From JBJXHG01 sp046160865 (lineage in GTDB: Bacteria > Planctomycetota > UBA1135 > GCA-002686595), in contig JBJXHG010000050.1 of the NCBI GenBank assembly GCA_046160865.1, positions 4,086-68,085 on the forward strand: 64,000 nt of DNA, written 5' to 3'. The position numbers and the translations under genes were made by a program. This document shows, piece after piece, positions 8,611-18,161 of the stretch. The notes beneath the pieces are model-generated. The model made no database searches. It was given only the letters and a program-made list of their open reading frames with translations, and had not been told where the DNA came from. Positions within the stretch are counted from its first letter, which is position 1, and each line of letters begins with the position of its first letter.

Positions 8611-8857
8611 GGGGGCGCGAGCGCGGACCCGATCGCGTGCGGTGCGCGCGACCGACTTGCCGGGACGTCTCGCGGTGCGGGCTCTTTCGGAACGGCCGAG
8701 CGGCCAACTTGATCGTGCGCGCTCGTTCGCGCGCGGGAACTGTGCGCCAGCGCGGAAGCGCTTGTCGCGGAAGGTCCTCGGGAAGCGTCGATCGCGCGGC
8801 CGCTGCGCGCCCCACGTGCGAGTCGGCTCGTGACTGCGGCGCGGCGCGTTCTGCGGG

Positions 8858-9038
8858 CTGGCCCGCACCTCTCACCACGTCCTGCTGCGGTCGCGCGAAC
8901 TCACTCGGCGCGGTGTTGTTGCACCGAGATCGATCCTCGCTGACCTGACAGGAGAGCTCCGGTCGATTCCGATGCAACGCCTTGCCCGAAGCGAGTTGTC
9001 ACGACCTCTCGACGAACGCGCTGAGCTATGCGGGCTAG
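8858..9038. repeat. Palindromic element family A, copy A2
   Basis: A 181-bp copy with a mutated left boundary (CTGG) and intact right boundary CTAG at 9035-9038. The inner arms GGTTGTTGCACCGAGATCGA ... TCGATTCCGATGCAACGCC are conserved. The right boundary runs into AATCC, so CTAGAAT forms a -10-like box 40 bp before the kinase start at 9081. The 247 bp between the ATPase start (8610) and this element hold no recognisable gene. Confidence 0.85.
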
Positions 9039-9080
9039 AATCCGCGCTCGGTCCGATCCGATACTCGTGAGCCCAGACGC

Positions 9081-10154
<1,074 letters not shown>

Positions 10155-10169
10155 GAAGCGTTCGTACGC

Positions 10170-11375
10170 ATGAATCCGCGCAGCCTCCTCGTGTTCGCCG
10201 TCGCGCTGCTCCTCGGTGCCCTGGGCGTGGGGGCGATCAATCGGTTCTACAAGCCGGAGCGACCGATCGAGATCCGCGCGCCGCCATCGTTGCCGGAGCC
10301 CGACGTCACGCCGGTGCGCTCCCGCCGCGAGCCCGTGTACCCCGCCGCGTCGATCGAGCCGCGCGTTCCGAGCGCGAGCGTCGACGTCGAGTGGGCGAAG
10401 CGAAACCGGGACGCGATCGAGCTCCTCGACGACGGTGAGTACGACCAGGCGATCGCGCTCTTCGAGCAATGCCGTGCGGCGATTCCCGGCGAGTCCGTGT
10501 TCGCGGCCAACCTTGCCGAGGCGTTGGCGCGTCTCTCCGTACGCCAGTACGACAGCGGCGATGCGGACCAGCGCGCGGAGTCGCTCGTGAACTTGCGGCG
10601 TGCGTCCGAGCTCGCGCCGGACCGCGACGACCTGCGGCAACGCCTGGCGCAGCTCGAGCGGCTCGCCGAATCCGAGCGCGGCTTCTGGACGGACGAGTCG
10701 GAGCACTTCGCGCTCACGTTCGACGGTGAGCGCGACGAGCTGCTGCGGCGCGCGCCGAACTTCGTCCAATCGCTCGAGCGCATCTACATGGATCTCGGCG
10801 ACGCATTCCGTCACCGGCCCGTCGAGAGCGGCCGCGCGAAGATCCGCGTCGTGCTCTACCGCCAGACCGGATTTCACGCGGCGACCGGCATGGGCCACTG
10901 GGCCGGCGGCGTGTACGACGGCAGCGTGCGCGTTCCGGTCGAGGACCTCGCGCGCGAAGCTGCCGCGCTCGACCGTGTGCTGCGTCACGAGATCGCACAC
11001 GCATTCGTGCATTCGCTCGGCGGGAACTCGGTACCGGGCTGGCTGAACGAGGGCGTTGCGCAGTGGCTCGAGACCGGGGCGAACGATCGCGCGCTCTCGA
11101 TCGCTACGGCGCGCGCGCGGCTCGTAGGGAAGACGTTGATCCCCCTCGCGGATCTCAAGAAGAGCTTGTCGGAGCTCGGCGACGCCGACCGCATCGCGAT
11201 CGCGTATGCGGAGGCCGTGGCGTTCGTCGGGCATCTCGAGCAGGCGTACGGCGACGACGTGCTGCTCGAGATGATCGCGGGTTGCCGTGCCGCGCGCGCC
11301 TGCGACGCAGTGTTCGAAGCGCGCACGGGCATCGCGCTCGAAACCGCGTTCGGTGACTTCGCGGCGACGCTCTAG
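10170..11375 (+). CDS. Membrane-anchored MA-family (gluzincin) peptidase-like protein with tetratricopeptide-like N-terminal region
   Basis: A 401-residue protein. The N-terminal hydrophobic segment SLLVFAVALLLGALGVGAI is a signal anchor. Residues about 75-170 look like TPR helices (NRDAIELLDDGEYDQAIALFEQC). The C-terminal half carries the zinc motif HEIAH with downstream WLNEGVAQWLE, as in peptidase MA-like domains. Family members are metalloproteases anchored to the membrane facing the periplasm. It lies 15 bp after the kinase gene. The TAG stop (11373-11375) is part of the CTAG boundary of palindrome A3, so the natural C-terminus may have been altered by the element. Confidence 0.88.
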   Translation: MNPRSLLVFAVALLLGALGVGAINRFYKPERPIEIRAPPSLPEPDVTPVRSRREPVYPAASIEPRVPSASVDVEWAKRNRDAIELLDDGEYDQAIALFEQCRAAIPGESVFAANLAEALARLSVRQYDSGDADQRAESLVNLRRASELAPDRDDLRQRLAQLERLAESERGFWTDESEHFALTFDGERDELLRRAPNFVQSLERIYMDLGDAFRHRPVESGRAKIRVVLYRQTGFHAATGMGHWAGGVYDGSVRVPVEDLAREAAALDRVLRHEIAHAFVHSLGGNSVPGWLNEGVAQWLETGANDRALSIATARARLVGKTLIPLADLKKSLSELGDADRIAIAYAEAVAFVGHLEQAYGDDVLLEMIAGCRAARACDAVFEARTGIALETAFGDFAATL

Positions 11376-11552
11376 CCCGCATTTCTCACCACGTCCGTCG
11401 CGAGGTTGCGCCAGCGCGTTCGGAGCAAGGCGTTGCCTCGGAATCGACCGGAGGTGACCTACAAGGTCCGCGAGGTTCGATTCCGATCCAACAACGCCGC
11501 TCCGAGCGAGTTGGCGCGAACGCAGCAGGACGTGGTGAAAAATGCGGGCTAG
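11372..11552. repeat. Palindromic element family A, copy A3 (near-consensus)
   Basis: A 181-bp copy with intact CTAG at both ends and terminal inverted repeats CCCGCATTTCTCACCACGTC and its complement. The inner nested arms are TTGCGCCAGCGCGTTCGGAG / CTCCGAGCGAGTTGGCGCGA and TCGGAATCGA / TCGATTCCGA around a central GACCTACAAGGTC. The whole element can fold as one long imperfect hairpin. Confidence 0.93.
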
Positions 11553-11655
11553 CCCGCACCAAGTCCTGCGACCACTCCGGTGCGCTCGTTCGCTCGGCTT
11601 GCATCCGCCGAAACGTGCGCCGTCTCGCGCGCGGATTGGCGAGAAATGCGGGCTG
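11549..11655. repeat. Degenerate palindromic element sharing A-type ends
   Basis: It begins at the right CTAG of A3 with CCCGCACCAAGTCC and ends GGCGAGAAATGCGGGCTGG at 11655. Only the ends match family A; the interior (about 70 bp) does not. It is a decayed copy or an internally replaced variant. Confidence 0.6.
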
Positions 11656-11770
11656 GCGCGCGCGTTCGTCGCAGCGAAGTGGATGCGCGAGTCCAGCGCG
11701 CACGCTAATCTCTCACGCGGCAAACACGCGCATGGACGCGGACGACGGCAATCGCCAAGGAGCTCAATCG

Positions 11771-12331
11771 ATGAACGTGGAACGGTGCATGACGCGCAAC
11801 GCCTGGACGTGCTCGGAGGGCGACAGCCTCGCCGAGGCCGCGCGCATCATGTGGGAGAACGACTGCGGCTGCGTGCCGGTGATCGACCTGGAGTCGCGTC
11901 TCGTCGGCATGATCACCGACCGCGACGTGTGCATGGCGGCCTACACGCAAGGCGGCGGGTTGAGCTCGATCACCGTCGGCAGCGCGATGGCGAAGCAGGT
12001 GTACTCGTGCGGGCCGAAGGACACCGTCCAGCACGCGCAGAAGAAGATGGTCGAGCACCGCATCCGCCGGATCCCGGTCGTCGACGAGGCCGGGCGCTTG
12101 CTCGGCGTCTTGTCGGTGAGCGACTTGACGCGCGAAGCCGTCACGCCGGACGGCAAGCTCCACACGACCCTCGCCTCGGGCGTGCTGCGGACGTTCGCCT
12201 CGATCTGCGCTCCGCGCACGCGCGAAGACGTGCTGCTCTCGAGCCAACGTCCCGTGCGTCCGTCGCGGAAGTCGAAGCCTGCTACCAACTCGTCGAGCAA
12301 GTCCGCGCGCAGGTCGCGCTCGCGGCGCTGA
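11771..12331 (+). CDS. CBS-domain-pair protein
   Basis: A 186-residue protein with two CBS motifs: residues about 5-62 (CMTRNAWTCSEGDSLAEAA ... GCVPVIDLESRLVGMITDRD) and about 70-130 (CGPKDTVQHAQKKMVEHRIR ... RIPVVDEAGRLLGVLSVSDL). Together these form a Bateman module that usually binds adenosine nucleotides. A basic Ser/Arg-rich tail (about 155-186) follows. ATG at 11771 is preceded by AAGGAG at 11757-11762, one of the few clear Shine-Dalgarno sequences here, which fixes the start. It is monocistronic and enclosed on both sides by family A palindromes. No effector domain is attached. Confidence 0.92.
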   Translation: MNVERCMTRNAWTCSEGDSLAEAARIMWENDCGCVPVIDLESRLVGMITDRDVCMAAYTQGGGLSSITVGSAMAKQVYSCGPKDTVQHAQKKMVEHRIRRIPVVDEAGRLLGVLSVSDLTREAVTPDGKLHTTLASGVLRTFASICAPRTREDVLLSSQRPVRPSRKSKPATNSSSKSARRSRSRR

Positions 12332-12408
12332 GAGCAGGGCCCTACTCGCCCGCGTCGAGCGGTTGGGCCGCGGCGGCGCGGAGCGGACTCCGGACTTGCT
12401 GCGCTGAG

Positions 12409-12567
12409 CCAGCCCGCACTGCTCACCACGCCCCGCTGCGCTCACGCCAACTCGGTCGGAGCGGCGTCGTCGTATCCGACGCGATCGTCGCTGACCAGCG
12501 AGGTCACCTCCGATGGACTTCGATGGAGCGCCTGGCTCTGCACGCGCCGGCGCAACCTCGCGACTAG
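12409..12567. repeat. Palindromic element family A, degenerate copy A5
   Basis: The left end is CCAGCCCGCACTGCTCACCA. The interior keeps CTCGGTCGGAGCGGCGTCGTCG and GACCAGCGAGGTCACCTCCG but is scrambled to the right. It ends at CTAG 12564-12567, which it shares with the next copy. Confidence 0.7.
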
Positions 12568-12744
12568 CCCGCATTTCTCACCACGTCCGTCGCGAGGGCG
12601 TGGCAGCTCGCTTCGGGCAAGGCGTTGCGTCGGAATCGACCGGAGCTGACCTGCTAGGTCAGCGAGGATCGATTCCGATGCAACAACGCCGACCGAAGCG
12701 AGTTGGCGCGACCGCAGCAGGATGTGGTGAGAAATGCGGGTTAG
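12564..12744. repeat. Palindromic element family A, copy A6
   Basis: A 181-bp near-consensus copy: CTAGCCCGCATTTCTCACCA at the left, GATGTGGTGAGAAATGCGGG plus TTAG (mutated CTAG) at the right. The inner arms GGAATCGACC and GATCGATTCC are intact. It is in tandem with A5. Confidence 0.88.
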
Positions 12745-12824
12745 TGCGCTCGTCTCAGCGCGTCGCGGCCGCGGTCGCGCAGCCGCCGGCATGTGCGGCG
12801 TCGCGCCGTCTCCTTGACGGTTGG

Positions 12825-12861
12825 CAAAACGAAAGCGGCGAAGCTCCGAGAGCTTCGCCGC
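12825..12861 (-). terminator. Rho-independent terminator for the metzincin gene
   Basis: Perfect 12-bp stem GCGGCGAAGCTC / GAGCTTCGCCGC (12835-12846, 12850-12861) with a three-base loop. On the minus strand it is followed by TTTCGTTTTG. It lies 65 bp beyond the stop of the minus-strand gene at 12927. Confidence 0.85.
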
Positions 12862-12926
12862 CATTCCGCCGCGCTCGGGAGCGGGGTTCTCGACCGCTCA
12901 CGACGCGCCACGCTGCGGTCGGATGG

Positions 12927-13937
12927 TCAGCCTGCCGCCCAGATGCGGTACGGTCCGGTTCCCATCGAGCTGTAGTGCCGCACCTGCACGTAGTACGTGC
13001 CGGGTTGCAAACGCGCTTCGATGCGCGAGTTCGAGCCCGTGCCCGAATCGTCGTTCTGCGCGATCAGCTTCGTCGTCGAGTTTGGGCCGTAGAGCGACAT
13101 GATCACGTCGGTCGAGCCAGCGGTCTCGATCACGTAGTCCTTCGCTTCCTTCACCACGATCTTGAACGTGTCCTGCTCGCCGCCGGACGAAATCGCGGCC
13201 GCGACGGCCGCGTGGATCGGAAGCTCGGGCGTCGCGATCGCCGTGTCGCGGGGATACATCTGCGAGCCGCCGACGAAATCCTTGTCCTGCGTCGACAGCA
13301 CAGGATTGAAGCTCGTGCCCACGCCGTTGGTCGTCCAGGATGCCGGGAACGCGTACAGCATGATCGACTTCGGGTCGAACGCTGTCCCGACGATCTGGTC
13401 GAGCTTGTACTTGTTGAGCACGTTGTGGCGGATCGTTTCGATGGGCCAGTAGTTTGGCGGTCCACTGAGATCTGCGATCACCGCGGCTTCATTCCATTGG
13501 ATCCCACCGGCGGGGTTCTGGTGCTCGTGCCCGAAACCGACCATGTGCCCGAATTCGTGCAGGATGACGGCCTTGTCCTGCCAGCCGAGGTTCATCGTCG
13601 CCGCGTGGACCGGGATCTCTAGGTTGTCCTTGCCGATGTAGGACCACGCGCCGTCGTTCTCGTCAAACGAGATACGAATCCGCGCCGACGGGCTGTTCGT
13701 GAACTCGAACTTCAGGTTGGCGTACTCGGTCCACTCCGGCGCGTGCTGGCGCACCATGTCTTGCTGCGTGCTGGTGCCGCCTTTGAACGTGATCGTGATC
13801 GAGTCGCCGTTCGGCCACTGCCGCTTCGCCACAGCGACTGCGCGCGATGCCACGCCGGGACCTTGTGACAGTGAGCGATGCGGCCGAGCCAGATCGCGTG
13901 GAAGGATGCGGTCGTAACAGATTTTTTTGATGGTCAT
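12927..13937 (-). CDS. Metzincin (astacin/M12A-like) zinc metalloprotease with C-terminal pre-peptidase-like domain
   Basis: A 336-residue protein. The zinc signature HEFGHMVGFGHEHQNP matches HExxHxxGxxH plus the astacin-type E/H continuation. The Met-turn is in SIMLYAF. The N-terminal part has the expected WPNGDSITITF and RISFDENDGAWSYIGKD strands. The last 110 residues (GGEQDTFKIVV ... YVQVRHYSS) resemble a bacterial pre-peptidase C-terminal beta-sandwich. No cleavable signal peptide is evident in MTIKKICYDRILPRDLARPH, unusual for a family that is nearly always secreted. A GTG/ATG further upstream with a signal is not seen. A strong terminator follows. Confidence 0.92.
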   Translation of the reverse strand: MTIKKICYDRILPRDLARPHRSLSQGPGVASRAVAVAKRQWPNGDSITITFKGGTSTQQDMVRQHAPEWTEYANLKFEFTNSPSARIRISFDENDGAWSYIGKDNLEIPVHAATMNLGWQDKAVILHEFGHMVGFGHEHQNPAGGIQWNEAAVIADLSGPPNYWPIETIRHNVLNKYKLDQIVGTAFDPKSIMLYAFPASWTTNGVGTSFNPVLSTQDKDFVGGSQMYPRDTAIATPELPIHAAVAAAISSGGEQDTFKIVVKEAKDYVIETAGSTDVIMSLYGPNSTTKLIAQNDDSGTGSNSRIEARLQPGTYYVQVRHYSSMGTGPYRIWAAG

Positions 13938-14035
13938 GACGAGTTCCTCTCTCCAAGAGTTGAGGGCACGCTATCCAGGGGCAGAACGCCGGACAAGGCA
14001 GCTTGGAGCGAGGAAATACCTGACGCCGCGAGCGT

Positions 14036-14198
14036 GCTCACCACCTCGACGCACGCGCCGATCACTACGCCCTACCGCGGTTCCGCCGACTCGTTCGGAG
14101 CAAAGCGTTGGATCGGAGTCGATCCTCGCGGACCAACCAGGTCAGCTCCGGGCGAGTTGGCGCAACCGCAGCAGGAGGTGGTGAGAGATGCGGGCGAG
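14036..14198. repeat. Palindromic element family A, degenerate copy A7
   Basis: The left end is eroded (GTGCTCACCACCTCGACGC). The right two thirds match: GACTCGTTCGGAGCAAAGCG, GGATCGGAGTCGATCCTCG, GGTCAGCTCCGGGCGAGTTG and GAGGTGGTGAGAGATGCGGG. The boundary to the next element is CGAG instead of CTAG. Confidence 0.75.
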
Positions 14199-14361
14199 CA
14201 GCCCGTGGTGAGCGTGCTTCGAGTTCGAAATCGGTCCGTTTGCGTCGGCGCAAGGAGCGAGACCGCAGGCGAATCGTCGAGATTCGCCGAGGATCGAGCG
14301 ACGGAGCGCCGGCGCGAACGGGCCGATTTCGGACCGAATGAGTTTCGCCACGGGCTGCTAG
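14195..14361. repeat. Palindromic element family B, copy B2
   Basis: A 167-bp copy: CGAGCAGCCCGTGGTGAGCG on the left, CGCCACGGGCTGCTAG on the right, and the conserved loop GGAGCGAGACCGCAGGCGAA. Joined to A7 on the left and to an A fragment on the right through CTAG 14358-14361. Confidence 0.88.
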
Positions 14362-14382
14362 CCCGCATTTCTCACCACGGCG
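14358..14382. repeat. Left-end fragment of palindromic element family A
   Basis: Only CTAGCCCGCATTTCTCACCA and a few following bases remain. The next 60 bp up to the punA stop hold a short GGCGCC hairpin followed by CTTTT, and no gene. Confidence 0.75.
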
Positions 14383-14441
14383 CGAGCGGATGGCGCCGTC
14401 GGCGCCGCTTTTCACGCGCGGTGTCGAGTGGGTTGCCAGCG

Positions 14442-15266
14442 TCACGCGCCGAGCTCGGCATCGATGCGCGGCACAGCGGCCTCGACGAGTTCGCCGAACG
14501 AGCGCGCGCTGGCGCGCCCGACCGCGAGCACGTCGTCGTGCGACAACGGCTGCGTCGCGATGCCCGCCGCGTGGTTCGTCAGACACGAGATCGCAGCGAC
14601 GCGCGCGCCGGCGGCGTGCGCGGCAGCGGCTTCAACGACGGTGCTCATGCCGACGGCGTCCGCGCCGAGCCACGCGAGCATGCGTATCTCGGCCGGTGTC
14701 TCGTAGCTCGGCCCGAGCACGCCGGCATACACGCCCGAGTGCAGCTCGACACCGGTGCTCTCGGCGGCGCGCGCCAGCGCGTCGCCGATGCGCGTATCGT
14801 ACGCGAATGACGTGCGCGCGCTGCGCACGAGCGCAGTCCGACCCTGCAAGTTGACGTGATCGACGATGCGCAGGAACGAGCCGGGTCGCCACTCGCGCCG
14901 GATGCTGCCGGCCGCATTGGTGAGCAGCGCGGCGGAGCAACCGATCTCGACGCAGGCGCGCAGCGAGCGTGCCACCTCGAGCGTGGATCGGCCCTCGTAC
15001 AGGTGCACCCGGCCTTGCTGCAGCAACACACGCACGCCCGCGAGCTCGCCGATCACGAACCGTCCTTCGTGGCCGGGCACTGTGCTCTGCGGCATGCCCT
15101 CGAGGTCCGCGAAAGCGACCGAATGCGCGTTCCGTACACGCTCTACGAGCGCGCCGAGTCCGGAACCGAGCACGATCACGAGGTGCGCGCCGCTCAATCC
15201 GGCGCGCCGCATCGACGCTGCCAGCACCATGTCCGTCTCGCCCACGCTGCTCGATGTCACCTGCAA
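14442..15266 (-). CDS. punA: Purine-nucleoside phosphorylase (class I, trimeric type)
   Basis: A 274-residue enzyme splitting purine (deoxy)ribonucleosides with phosphate into base and (deoxy)ribose-1-phosphate in the cytosol. The family signatures are in order: VLGSGLG (phosphate site), VPGHEGRFVIGELAG, QGRVHLYEG, LTNAAGSI, GPSYETPAEIRM, GADAVGMSTV and SCLTNHAAG. The length is normal for the inosine-guanosine type. ATG at 15266 lies 13 bp after the deoB stop, so the two form an operon in which the sugar phosphate produced here is the substrate of DeoB. Confidence 0.96.
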   Translation of the reverse strand: MQVTSSSVGETDMVLAASMRRAGLSGAHLVIVLGSGLGALVERVRNAHSVAFADLEGMPQSTVPGHEGRFVIGELAGVRVLLQQGRVHLYEGRSTLEVARSLRACVEIGCSAALLTNAAGSIRREWRPGSFLRIVDHVNLQGRTALVRSARTSFAYDTRIGDALARAAESTGVELHSGVYAGVLGPSYETPAEIRMLAWLGADAVGMSTVVEAAAAHAAGARVAAISCLTNHAAGIATQPLSHDDVLAVGRASARSFGELVEAAVPRIDAELGA

Positions 15267-15279
15267 CGCCTCGCGCGCT

Positions 15280-16446
15280 TCAGCCCAGCTCCGCGAGGAA
15301 CGAGCGTCCCGACCCGGTCGGCAAGAGCTTCAACGCCGCCTCGACGGTCGCACCGACGTCCGCGAACGTCGCGCGGGTGCCGAGCTCGACGCCCGCACGA
15401 ACGTTGGGGCCGGTGGCGAGGACGGGCACGTACTCACGCGTGTGATCGGTGCCGGCGTGTGTCGGATCGTTGCCGTGGTCCGCGGTGATCAGCACGAGGT
15501 CGTCCGCGCCGAGCGCTTGCTCCAGCACTGCGAAGTCGACGTCGAACTCCTCGAGCGCCCGACGGTATCCGCGCGCGTCGCGCCGGTGTCCGTAGAGCAT
15601 GTCGAAGTCGACCAGATTGACGAACACGAGGCCGCGGTCGAGCGTGCGCGCGAGCTCGATCGTCGTGCGCATTCCGTCGCGATTGCCCTCGGTGTGGATC
15701 GCGCGCGTGACGCCGCGGCCCGCGAAGATGTCTTCGATCTTGCCGACTCCGACGACGGGCACTCCCGAGCGCGAGAGGCGATCGAGCACGGTCTCGCGCG
15801 GCGGCGGCATCGAAAAATCGCGCCGGTTGTACGTGCGGCGATACGCGCCAACCGGACCGACGAACGGGCGCGCGATCACTCGTCCGATCCCGTAAGGATC
15901 GACGAGCTGGCGCGCGATGCGGCAGATCTCGTAGAGCCGCTCGAGACCGAAGTGCTCCTCGTGCGCTGCGACCTGAAACACGCTGTCGGCGCTCGTGTAC
16001 ACGATCGGCTTGCCCGTGGCGACGTGCTCGGCACCGAAGCGCGCGATCACCTCCGTGCCCGAAGCCGGAGCGTTGCACAAGATCCCCGGAAGTCCGCCGC
16101 GCTCCAGGAACGGCTCGACGATCTCCGGTGGAAACCCGCGCGGGAACGTCGGAAACGCTTCGTCGAGCGCGCAGCCCATCATTTCCCAGTGTCCGGTCGA
16201 CGTGTCCTTGCCCGGCGAGGACTGGCTGGCGCGGCCAAACGCGCCCGACGGGCGCAGCGGACGCGCGAGCGACGTGACACCCGGCACCGCACCGAGTCCG
16301 AGTGCGATCAGCCGCGGCGCGTCCAATCCTCCGGCGCTCGCGACGAGGTGGTCGAGCGTGTGCGCACCTGCATCGCCGAAGCGCTCCGCGTCCGGCAGCG
16401 CGCCGACGCCGAGCGAATCGAGGACGATCAAGAAAACGCGGCGCAT
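15280..16446 (-). CDS. deoB: Phosphopentomutase
   Basis: A 388-residue enzyme converting (deoxy)ribose-1-phosphate to the 5-phosphate in nucleoside catabolism. Alkaline-phosphatase-superfamily landmarks: IVLDSLGVGALPDAE (first metal site), the phosphorylated threonine region GKDTSTGHWEMMG, NLVDFDMLYGHRRD, ITADHGNDPTHAGTDHTRE (second metal site). The family length is about 390-400, so it is complete. First gene of the deoB-punA operon, ATG at 16446. No regulator is adjacent. Confidence 0.97.
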   Translation of the reverse strand: MRRVFLIVLDSLGVGALPDAERFGDAGAHTLDHLVASAGGLDAPRLIALGLGAVPGVTSLARPLRPSGAFGRASQSSPGKDTSTGHWEMMGCALDEAFPTFPRGFPPEIVEPFLERGGLPGILCNAPASGTEVIARFGAEHVATGKPIVYTSADSVFQVAAHEEHFGLERLYEICRIARQLVDPYGIGRVIARPFVGPVGAYRRTYNRRDFSMPPPRETVLDRLSRSGVPVVGVGKIEDIFAGRGVTRAIHTEGNRDGMRTTIELARTLDRGLVFVNLVDFDMLYGHRRDARGYRRALEEFDVDFAVLEQALGADDLVLITADHGNDPTHAGTDHTREYVPVLATGPNVRAGVELGTRATFADVGATVEAALKLLPTGSGRSFLAELG

Positions 16447-16489
16447 CGCGAGCGAGCCGGAGGGAACGGCGTTCCGAGCCTGCCCGACA

Positions 16490-16723
16490 TCAACCCTTCC
16501 TGCTGGCGAGCGCGCGCTGGATGGTCGTGCGGACCTGCTGATCCATGTCTTCCACCCACTCGGGCCCGAAATCGCGCTCGAGCAGATCGCGCTCGGAGAA
16601 CTCGTAGCGGCCGGAGCGCGGGTCGAAGTCGAACTGGTAGTCGTGCTCGCTGCCGTCGTCTTCGGCGACCATCACGAGCACGATGTTGTTCGGGGCGTCC
16701 AGCTCGATGCGAAAGGTGGCCAT
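16490..16723 (-). CDS. Small acidic hypothetical protein, paralogue of the 43929-44168 protein
   Basis: A 77-residue protein starting MATFRIELDAPNNIVLVMVA. A longer in-frame extension to 16909 is possible but Cys-rich and unlike a signal peptide. The pattern is two beta-strands, EDDGSEHDYQFDFDPRSGRYEFSE, then an acidic helix with DFGPEWVEDMDQQVRTTIQRAL. The gene at 43929 encodes the same layout (SGRYTFEEIDVLAMDFGDDF), so this is a real conserved family. Function unknown. It lies 43 bp upstream of deoB on the same strand and may be its operon leader gene. Confidence 0.75.
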   Translation of the reverse strand: MATFRIELDAPNNIVLVMVAEDDGSEHDYQFDFDPRSGRYEFSERDLLERDFGPEWVEDMDQQVRTTIQRALASRKG

Positions 16724-16916
16724 GCAGGGAATCGCTCCGTAGTTCGGCTTGCAGACGCGCGACATCATAGCGGCGCCCGCGCACGTCGAGATCACCTCGG
16801 CCGCGCAGTTTTCGAAGCCGCCGTGGACTGCGCGCGAGCCGAGCTTATGAGGCTCCCAGCGAGGCGCGGCGTTGTGTTCGCTGGACCAACAGCCACAGCC
16901 GCATTTCAATGCTGTC

Positions 16917-18098
16917 GTGAGGGGCTCGATCGAGGACGCGCGCAGGAAGAATGGGCTGTGGTCAGCCCTCGCGCTGACGGTCTACCTGTGCAGCGCGTGC
17001 GCTTCGTGGAAACCGCGCGCGGAATACGAGGGCTGGACGCTCTATGCGCAGGACTCGCTCCCGGTCGACCCGGCCGAGTTTCAGCACGCATTCGATCCCG
17101 CGATGATCGTGGTCCAGCGCGAGCTCGGCCCGTTCGAACGCTCGGTGCGCGTGTACGCGTGGGACGAAGGAACGCGCTCGATCGAGCCGGGGACCGAGCA
17201 GATCCAAGATGCCGGCGAAGGCCTCCTGCACGAAGTCCCCGGCATCGGCCCCGCGCGCGTGCGGGCATTCCACGCGCGCGACGACGGATTCTTCGGCCCA
17301 CCGTCCGGCGTGTTCGTGGGCAAGCCAGAAGCGGGGACGGCCGCACACGAGCTCGTGCATGCGCGCCTCGCCGAGGACGCGCGCACGTATCCACTGTGGC
17401 TCGAGGAGGGTCTCGCGTGCGTGATCGGCGACGGCTTCCTCGCACGCGACGGCTGGGTGATCGACGGCCTCGCCTGCTGGCCGCTCGCGCAGCTGCGCCA
17501 GCAGAGCATCGACGATGACGAGTTCGACTTCTTGCTCGGGCTGCACGCCGAGGACGTCTCGTCCGTGCGCGACAACGTGCTCGTGCACTTCGTCGGTTGG
17601 GCGATCGTGTTCGATCTCTACCGCGAGACCGGCGGCATCGACTGGCCGGCTTGGCGCGCACGCTATCGACAAGGCATCACGATCCAAGAGGCGCGCGAGC
17701 GGCTGCAGCGCTCGATCTCGGAAGAGACCGTGCTCGCTTGGCTCGACCGTCTCGGCGATCCAGACCCCAACGTGCGACTCGCGACGGCCAAGGGAGTGTG
17801 GAAGCTGCGCTCCACGGCGATCGTGCAACGGCTGCTCGATCGACTCGAGAAGGAATCGGTCCCCGAAGTACGCGTTGGACTCGCGATCAATGCGCTCGCG
17901 GCCGCGGGCGAGCAGCGCTTGCCGCCGCACGTCGCGGGCCGAATGTGGCGCATGACGTGGCCCGTGCTGCGTCGCGAGACGCTCGAGGTGGCGGAGGAGC
18001 AAGCCGCGCTGACCGCGCTCTTCCGTTCGATCCGCGTGCGGACGAATCGGCCGCCGCAGGACGAGCTCGAGGCGCTGCGCCGCTTCTGGGCCGAGTGA
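16917..18098 (+). CDS. Exported HExxH (gluzincin-like) protein with HEAT-like C-terminus
   Basis: 393 residues from GTG 16917 (VRGSIEDARRKNGLWSALA); a TTG start at 16872 would add 15. A signal peptide or lipoprotein signal ends at SACASW, though the residue three before the cysteine is also cysteine, so the lipobox is weak. The zinc motif HELVH is followed by WLEEGLACVIGD, the layout of MA-like peptidases. After about residue 270 there are HEAT-like helices (GDPDPNVRLATAKGVWKL, VPEVRVGLAINALAAAG). Similar in concept to the 10170-11375 protein, but the sequence is not close. The protease role is inferred. Confidence 0.8.
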   Translation: MRGSIEDARRKNGLWSALALTVYLCSACASWKPRAEYEGWTLYAQDSLPVDPAEFQHAFDPAMIVVQRELGPFERSVRVYAWDEGTRSIEPGTEQIQDAGEGLLHEVPGIGPARVRAFHARDDGFFGPPSGVFVGKPEAGTAAHELVHARLAEDARTYPLWLEEGLACVIGDGFLARDGWVIDGLACWPLAQLRQQSIDDDEFDFLLGLHAEDVSSVRDNVLVHFVGWAIVFDLYRETGGIDWPAWRARYRQGITIQEARERLQRSISEETVLAWLDRLGDPDPNVRLATAKGVWKLRSTAIVQRLLDRLEKESVPEVRVGLAINALAAAGEQRLPPHVAGRMWRMTWPVLRRETLEVAEEQAALTALFRSIRVRTNRPPQDELEALRRFWAE

Positions 18099-18161
18099 GC
18101 GCGGTCGCACGCGCCGACACCTCGCCGGGCTTCGGGCCGCGACGAGGTCTTGGGACGTGCG

